From Acidobacteriota bacterium (GTDB taxonomy: Bacteria > Acidobacteriota > UBA6911 > RPQK01 > DATIPO01), in contig DATIPQ010000110.1 of NCBI GenBank assembly GCA_035471785.1, positions 1 to 64,000 on the forward strand: a stretch of 64,000 bases of DNA, read 5' to 3'. Numbering within the stretch: the stretch's first letter is position 1; each line of letters begins with the position of its first letter. The position numbers and the translations under genes are program-made. Positions 59,878-64,000 of the stretch are shown here, piece after piece. The notes beneath the pieces were generated by a model. It was not told the DNA's origin, searched no databases, and saw nothing but the letters and a program-made list of their open reading frames with translations.

Positions 59878-60064
59878 ACGGTCACGAGCAGCGGTTGGCC
59901 TATCGCCCCCTGGACGCCTCTCCAACGAGTCTCACCCGGGTCCCCTGAGGCGCTCGAATCAGCCAGCCGGCTGCAAAGGAACCTGCCGGACCGCCCTCTT
60001 CCACCTGAAATCCCGCCCCGCCCAGGCGCCCCATGCTCTTGGAGACTCGGCGTCGCTCTTATGA
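59878..60064. other. Non-coding remainder of the repeat island
   Basis: No repeat copy or gene is visible. Stops occur in the frame of the fragment that follows. Confidence 0.3.
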
Positions 60065-60331
60065 AAAGCCGGGCGCTACCGCAGCGGACGCGAACAGCTC
60101 TCGCGCACCGAGAACGCCACCGTCAAGGCCCTCACCCACCTGGGCTGGGTGCAACTCGAGAGCGGACGCTGGACCGCACAGTTGGCCGTAAACGTCATAC
60201 CCAAGGGGAGGCTGGGCAAGGTCTACATGAGCCTCATCGGCCCCTTCCGCCATGGAATCGTCTATCCCGCCCTGATGCGCACCATTCAGCGCCGCTGGCA
60301 GGAGGACTCAGGGCCTCAAGCCCCCTCATAG
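60065..60331 (+). pseudogene. Decayed DUF2867-like gene, C-terminal fragment
   Basis: After an in-frame stop at 60062 the frame reads RSGREQLSRTENATVKALTHLGW, then WTAQLAVNVIPKGRLGKVYM and IGPFRHGIVYPALMRTIQRRW. This resembles the C-terminal part of DUF2867 proteins (PKGxLGxxYxxxxxPFH). The N-terminal part and a start codon with ribosome binding site are missing. It sits directly after the repeat island, suggesting damage by rearrangement. It overlaps the convergent DUF4287/DUF5655 gene by 16 bases. Confidence 0.5.
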
Positions 60332-60891
60332 GCTTTTCGCAGCCAGCCTTCGACTTCTTTGTCGACCTCGCCCGCATCGCCGAGGCGGACGCGGTGGCTG
60401 ACCATGGCATTGAAGCTGCCCGAGGCTTCCAGGCGTCCCTCGGGAGCGGCGCCGGGCAAGTTGATACCCAGGTCGACGCGGGTCTTGGTCGACGCCTGGA
60501 CGAGTCCGAATTGCTTGCTGCGGCGCAGGCTGACATAGCTCTTCTTGGGAGAAATCTCCACGTCGTCTCCGAAGGACTCGACCTTTGACACGATGGCCTG
60601 GTAGATGGGCCGCAGTTGCTCTTTGGGCCCCGCGTATTGCTGTTCGACCAGCTCTTCGCCGCTGGGCTCGTCGCCTTTAAGGGTCTTGTGGGCCACCAGC
60701 GAAGCGAATCCGTGAGTCATGCCGTGTTCGCTCTTGAGGAAATTGACGATTTGCCCGTGCTTCTCCAGTCCTGCGCTCTGGGTGATCTCGAGCCACTGAG
60801 ACAGGGACTTGCCGGTTTTCTCTTTCAAGTTGTTGATCATGGCCTGGGCCATCTCTTCAGGCGATTGGGGCACTCTCTCCTCCTTTTTCAT
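60316..60891 (-). CDS. DUF4287/DUF5655 domain protein
   Basis: The 191-residue protein has an N-terminal DUF4287 helix bundle (MAQAMINNLKEKTGKSLSQWL, then GLEKHGQIVNFLKSEHGMTHGFASLVAHK) and a C-terminal DUF5655 domain (RPIYQAIVSKVESFGDDVEISPKKSYVSLRRSKQF). Both are of unknown function. Its ATG overlaps the stop of the upstream regulator gene by four bases (ATGA), which fixes the start and links the two in one operon. Confidence 0.9.
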   Translation of the reverse strand: MKKEERVPQSPEEMAQAMINNLKEKTGKSLSQWLEITQSAGLEKHGQIVNFLKSEHGMTHGFASLVAHKTLKGDEPSGEELVEQQYAGPKEQLRPIYQAIVSKVESFGDDVEISPKKSYVSLRRSKQFGLVQASTKTRVDLGINLPGAAPEGRLEASGSFNAMVSHRVRLGDAGEVDKEVEGWLRKAYEGA

Positions 60892-62399
60892 TGCTGGCCG
60901 AGTGATTCGGCTATGGCGGCGCCTGCTGCTCCTAAAGGCGAGGCGGCGATCAATTCTAGATAATCGGGGCGTTGAAATAAAGGCCTGAAGGCGGGACTGC
61001 CGGCCCAGCGCAAAAAACTGGGCGAGCGTTCGAGGTGGGCCTTGGTGAGCTGCTGCAGGGCAAAGTCCCGGCCACCGGCGTGGATGGCGGCCTCGGCCAG
61101 ACGGCCCGGTGAAGAGATCTCGCCGAAGACGCTCATCTCCAGCAAGCGGTCTCGATCGGCAGGGAGTGACGACACCGGCCCTCTGGACTCCACCGAGAGC
61201 AAATGAAAGCGCCAGCGTAGGAGGCGTTCCAGAGCCTCCTCGGGACTGGAGGCCTCTTCGATCCGCCGCAGCGTCTCCGCTCCCGGATTCGAGGTCGGCA
61301 ACCATTGCGTCAAGGTGCGCAAGGCGCCCTCGCTATCGCCTCGGGCGAGATAAGCCCCTACCAGGCAATCGACAGCCGGGCTGACCTCCGAAACCCTGCT
61401 GCACAGCTCAATGGCCCGCTGCGCGTCGCCGCTGCGCAAATAGACCATTCCCGCAACCCGGTACGATCTGAGCGCTGAAGGATCGAGGTCTAGGGCCAGT
61501 TGGGCGTGTCGCCGGGCCGCCTCAAAGCGTCCCAAGATAGCCGAGTACAGGGCCACGGCCTGTTGCACCTCCTTAAGTCCCTGCCCCAGTTGCAGCGCCC
61601 GCGCGAAGTGCTCATCGGCCAGTTCCGTATCCCACTGGTGGTAGAAGGCTATTTCGGCCCTGAGCAGATGAGCTTCGGGCGCCTCGGGCAAGAGATTCAT
61701 CGCCTGCTCGAGCCGTTGCAATGCCAGTTCACGAAGCGGACCCGACTCTTCCGCGGTCAGCCAGGTGGCTTGGGCCCAGTGAAGGCGGGCGGGAGCGAAG
61801 TCGGGGGCGAGTTCAACGGTCCGCTGGAAGGCATCGAGGCTGGCCTTGCGATCTTTCCAAATCTGGCTGGAGAGCAGGCTCATGGCCTCCTGGTAGGCAG
61901 GGTGAGCTTGTGGCGACGTGTCGGCTGACCGCTCCTGCAGCATCCACCAGACGACTGCCGGGAAGGCCAACAGGAGCATCCCGCCGACCCAACGCCATAT
62001 GTTCGTCTGAGCTCGTGGCGGAGGCGAATCCACTCCGGCCTCAGGCGCTCCGGAAGTGTGCTGACCGACTCGCTCGAGGGGAGCGATGAAGCGGTAGCCC
62101 ATGCGGGGGACGGTTTCGATGTAGACAGGGGACTCGGCATTGTCTCCCAGCACGCTCCGCAGGTGGCGGACGGCATTGTTGAGTCCCTGATCGGAATCGA
62201 CATGGGTCTCGCCCCACAGATGGTCGGCCAACTCCTCGCGGGTGGCCAGGCGTCCGGGACGCTGCAGCAAAAAGGCCAACATCTTGGCCGGCTGCCGTTG
62301 CAGCCGTAGCGGCCTGTCACGGCGCCTTAACTCAAGCGTATCCAGGTCGAACCGAAAGGCGCCGAAGCGGACGGTTCCGCTTCCATCTTCCCTTTCCAT
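60888..62399 (-). CDS. CadC/ToxR-like winged-helix regulator with TPR-like C-terminus
   Basis: The 503-residue protein begins with an OmpR/PhoB-type winged helix (residues about 10-110: FDLDTLELRRRDRPLRLQRQPAKMLAFLL, then DHLWGETHVDSDQGLNNAVRHLRSVLGD, and IETVPRMGYRFI). One membrane segment (about 134-153, VGGMLLLAFPAVVWWML) and a TPR-rich periplasmic part follow (ASLDAFQRTVELAPDFAPARLHWAQA and similar). This is the layout of membrane-bound CadC-like regulators common in Acidobacteriota. It has no phospho-receiver. It is divergent from the ankyrin gene and may control it. Confidence 0.9.
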   Translation of the reverse strand: MEREDGSGTVRFGAFRFDLDTLELRRRDRPLRLQRQPAKMLAFLLQRPGRLATREELADHLWGETHVDSDQGLNNAVRHLRSVLGDNAESPVYIETVPRMGYRFIAPLERVGQHTSGAPEAGVDSPPPRAQTNIWRWVGGMLLLAFPAVVWWMLQERSADTSPQAHPAYQEAMSLLSSQIWKDRKASLDAFQRTVELAPDFAPARLHWAQATWLTAEESGPLRELALQRLEQAMNLLPEAPEAHLLRAEIAFYHQWDTELADEHFARALQLGQGLKEVQQAVALYSAILGRFEAARRHAQLALDLDPSALRSYRVAGMVYLRSGDAQRAIELCSRVSEVSPAVDCLVGAYLARGDSEGALRTLTQWLPTSNPGAETLRRIEEASSPEEALERLLRWRFHLLSVESRGPVSSLPADRDRLLEMSVFGEISSPGRLAEAAIHAGGRDFALQQLTKAHLERSPSFLRWAGSPAFRPLFQRPDYLELIAASPLGAAGAAIAESLGQQ

Positions 62400-62627
62400 G
62401 CTCCCAGCCTAGCCCCCCGGCCTCTTGGACGGCAACCGCCCTGATTGGTGCAAAGCCGCCTCCCTGCCCCAACTCCCCGCCAACTCGTGATTATGCAGAT
62501 GGATTAACCTCCGCCGCATCACTGACTTACCAGCTTAGGTCGGCTCCAGCGAAAGAGTAGGTCCTCTCCATTGAGTTTTCCGTCCAGGAGAACGACACTC
62601 GAAGTCTAATTTTAGAGGAGAAACGAT
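62400..62627. other. Divergent promoter region
   Basis: About 230 bp between the CadC-like gene and the ankyrin gene. No consensus promoter pair is clear. TCTAAT at 62605-62610 is a possible -10 box, and the AGAGGAG ribosome binding site lies just upstream of the ankyrin ATG. Confidence 0.35.
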
Positions 62628-64000
62628 ATGCCCCATCAGAACCGAAGACAATTCGCCACTACCGTTATTGCTGGAACTGCCGGGTTGACTGCCTTGTCCT
62701 CGGCGCATCTCATGGCCCAGGACCTGTCAGATACTCTTGACCGCTTTTTCCAGGCCGTCCGCCGCGGCGATGCCGAGAAAGTCGAAGCCTTCCTGGCCCA
62801 GGACGCCCGATTGGCTTTCGCCCGCCAAGACGGTGGACTCACGGCCTACGCGGCCGCGCTCAAGGCCCGCCACCCCGAGATCGGCCAGATCTTGCGTCGC
62901 CACGGATATCAGCCCGACCTGCACGAATCGGCTCTGGCGCTGGACTGGGAGCGCCTCGACCAACTGGCGCCGCAGGTTCCGGGACAGATCAACACAGACC
63001 ACCCCATCGGCGGAACGGCCATGTACGCGGCGGCGCTGGGGGGCGCCGGCAGCGACCTGTGGCGCATCTACCGCTACAGCGGCGATCCGTCGCGCACCTT
63101 TCCCCCCAGCGGGTCGCCCCTGCAGGCCGCTCTCTGTCATCCCCACCTGCCCACGGCCGAGATGAGCGCCGCCACTCTGCTGGCCAACGGAGCCGACTCC
63201 AATCCTCTTGCGGAAGCGGTGCCCGCATCGGCGCAAGCGACGGAAACCGACGCTCAGGACTGGGTGTCGCGAAGCCGCAGGCTGGGCTGGACGCCGCTGC
63301 ATATCGCCGCCTCCCGGGGCTCAACAGACCTGGTGGAAATGCTCATCCGCAAGGGAGCCGACCTCTCGGCCAAGGACGCCCAAGAGAGGACGCCTCTGGA
63401 ACTGGCGGAAGCATCCGGCCAAGAAGGCGCTGCCCGGCTGTTACGGCAGGAAAAGAGCATTCATCGCGAACACTCCACTTCCCGGCGGGCCTACGACGTC
63501 AACGGACGGCCTTACCGGGCTCCCGACTTGAGCGCCTTTGCCGCCCTCAAGCGGGAGCAGACGGTGGGAGCCGCTCACCGCGACCTGGACGCCGTCCGCG
63601 CCACCGTGCAGCGACATCCCGACCTGGCCCATTCCGTGGCCACCACAACCGAGGGAGCGGTGGAAGCCGGCGCCCACATGGGACGCCACGATATGGTCGA
63701 CTTCCTGCTGGAGAAAGGGGCGCCTTACTCCGTCGTCACCGCCGTCATGCGCAACGACGCTCCGCGCGTGAAGGAACTGCTGGAGGAAGACCCGCTGCGA
63801 ATACACGAACGCGGCGCCCACGACTTCGCGTTGCTCTGGTACCCGGTCATCGGGCGCACCGGCCCCGACATGTTGGAAGAACTCCTGCGCCGGGGTGCCG
63901 ACGTCGAGCAGCAAAACCACCTGGGCACCACGGCCCTCCACTTCGCCGCCGCCCGCGACCAGGCCGACATGGCCCAACTGCTCATCGAGCACGGCGCCGA
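62628..64000 (+). CDS. Exported ankyrin-repeat protein (3' end outside the window)
   Basis: The open frame runs 457 codons to the window edge without a stop. Residues 1-33 look like a twin-arginine signal (NRRQFATTVIAGTAGLTALSSAH). Ankyrin-type repeats follow, the clearest at LGWTPLHIAASRGSTDLVEMLIRKGADLSAKDA (about 223-255) and GTTALHFAAARDQADMAQLLIEHGA at the edge. Others are more divergent (GRHDMVDFLLEKGAPYS). Ankyrin repeats mediate protein binding. AGAGGAG precedes the ATG. It is divergent from the CadC-like regulator. Confidence 0.88.
   Translation, partial: MPHQNRRQFATTVIAGTAGLTALSSAHLMAQDLSDTLDRFFQAVRRGDAEKVEAFLAQDARLAFARQDGGLTAYAAALKARHPEIGQILRRHGYQPDLHESALALDWERLDQLAPQVPGQINTDHPIGGTAMYAAALGGAGSDLWRIYRYSGDPSRTFPPSGSPLQAALCHPHLPTAEMSAATLLANGADSNPLAEAVPASAQATETDAQDWVSRSRRLGWTPLHIAASRGSTDLVEMLIRKGADLSAKDAQERTPLELAEASGQEGAARLLRQEKSIHREHSTSRRAYDVNGRPYRAPDLSAFAALKREQTVGAAHRDLDAVRATVQRHPDLAHSVATTTEGAVEAGAHMGRHDMVDFLLEKGAPYSVVTAVMRNDAPRVKELLEEDPLRIHERGAHDFALLWYPVIGRTGPDMLEELLRRGADVEQQNHLGTTALHFAAARDQADMAQLLIEHGA

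Noticed and set aside
59467-59880. Repeat island as an insertion sequence
   Set aside because: No transposase frame or target-site duplication is visible; the open frames there are short and repetitive.

Overview
The window looks like chromosomal DNA from a GC-rich, diderm, respiring member of the Acidobacteriota, possibly from a metagenome-assembled contig. This is inferred from gene content, because there is no rRNA here. The evidence is a very large TonB-dependent receptor with an N-terminal carboxypeptidase-like domain and an LPLNGRN motif, an ADOP-type FtsX/MacB permease, a GWxTD-domain protein, a DUF1800/DUF1501 pair, a CadC-like winged-helix/TPR regulator, and TamA/TamB-type outer-membrane assembly genes. 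Most genes have AGGAGG-like ribosome binding sites. Several instead have a -10 box just upstream of the start codon, suggesting leaderless mRNAs.

Layout. 1-5.7 kb: the start of a minus-strand gene at the left edge, fdhD, a secreted protein made of a 13-residue DP[DN]GR repeat, an NTF2-like secreted protein, a DUF4870 membrane protein and a secreted S9 peptidase. 5.9-9.6 kb: two adjacent GYF_2-domain proteins (one with RDD, one with AIM24), a DUF533/TerB-like protein and a BON-domain protein. 9.7-15.2 kb: DUF1800 and DUF1501 (Tat-type start), then an ADOP permease. 15.2-25.5 kb: a TonB-dependent receptor behind a near-consensus sigma-54 promoter, a secreted LolA-like protein, a GWxTD protein, a YfhO-like membrane protein and a secreted metallo-beta-lactamase-fold hydrolase. 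25.5-31.3 kb (minus): a thioredoxin-like protein, an M1-type metallopeptidase, an ABC-2 exporter pair and a membrane-anchored EEP-family hydrolase. 31.4-35.3 kb: a receiver-HATPase protein, a methyltransferase with a zinc ribbon, a Bax-inhibitor-1 protein, and a STAS/anti-sigma-kinase partner-switch pair. 35.3-43 kb: TamB, a TamA/BamA-like Omp85 protein and a SurA-N-like chaperone.

43-48 kb holds housekeeping genes: a PHP phosphatase, a small membrane protein overlapping dtd, lexA, a HAD hydrolase, a Rieske protein and lipA. 48.1-56.0 kb is a compact nuoABCDEFGHI operon encoding the peripheral arm of complex I plus the membrane subunits NuoA and NuoH. nuoJKLMN are absent from the window. 56.2-59.5 kb has a small conserved-looking protein, the Fe-S carrier ATPase Mrp, DUF971 and a MATE transporter.

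59.45-60.3 kb is a repeat-rich island. A tandem duplication of about 152 bp begins inside the 3' end of the MATE gene, and REP-like hairpin elements sit in both orientations with a compensatory base-pair change. The island ends in a decayed DUF2867-like fragment. One more copy of the hairpin element lies between the Rieske gene and lipA. The right edge has a DUF4287/DUF5655 protein and a CadC-like TPR regulator on the minus strand. Divergent from them is an ankyrin-repeat protein with a Tat-like signal that runs off the window.

The most unusual items are the 13-residue repeat protein, the REP-like family, a 30-bp perfect palindrome upstream of the DUF1800 gene, the sigma-54 promoter of the receptor gene, and the start-codon problem of the anti-sigma kinase. 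I found no CRISPR array, tRNA, rRNA, prophage or intact insertion sequence.
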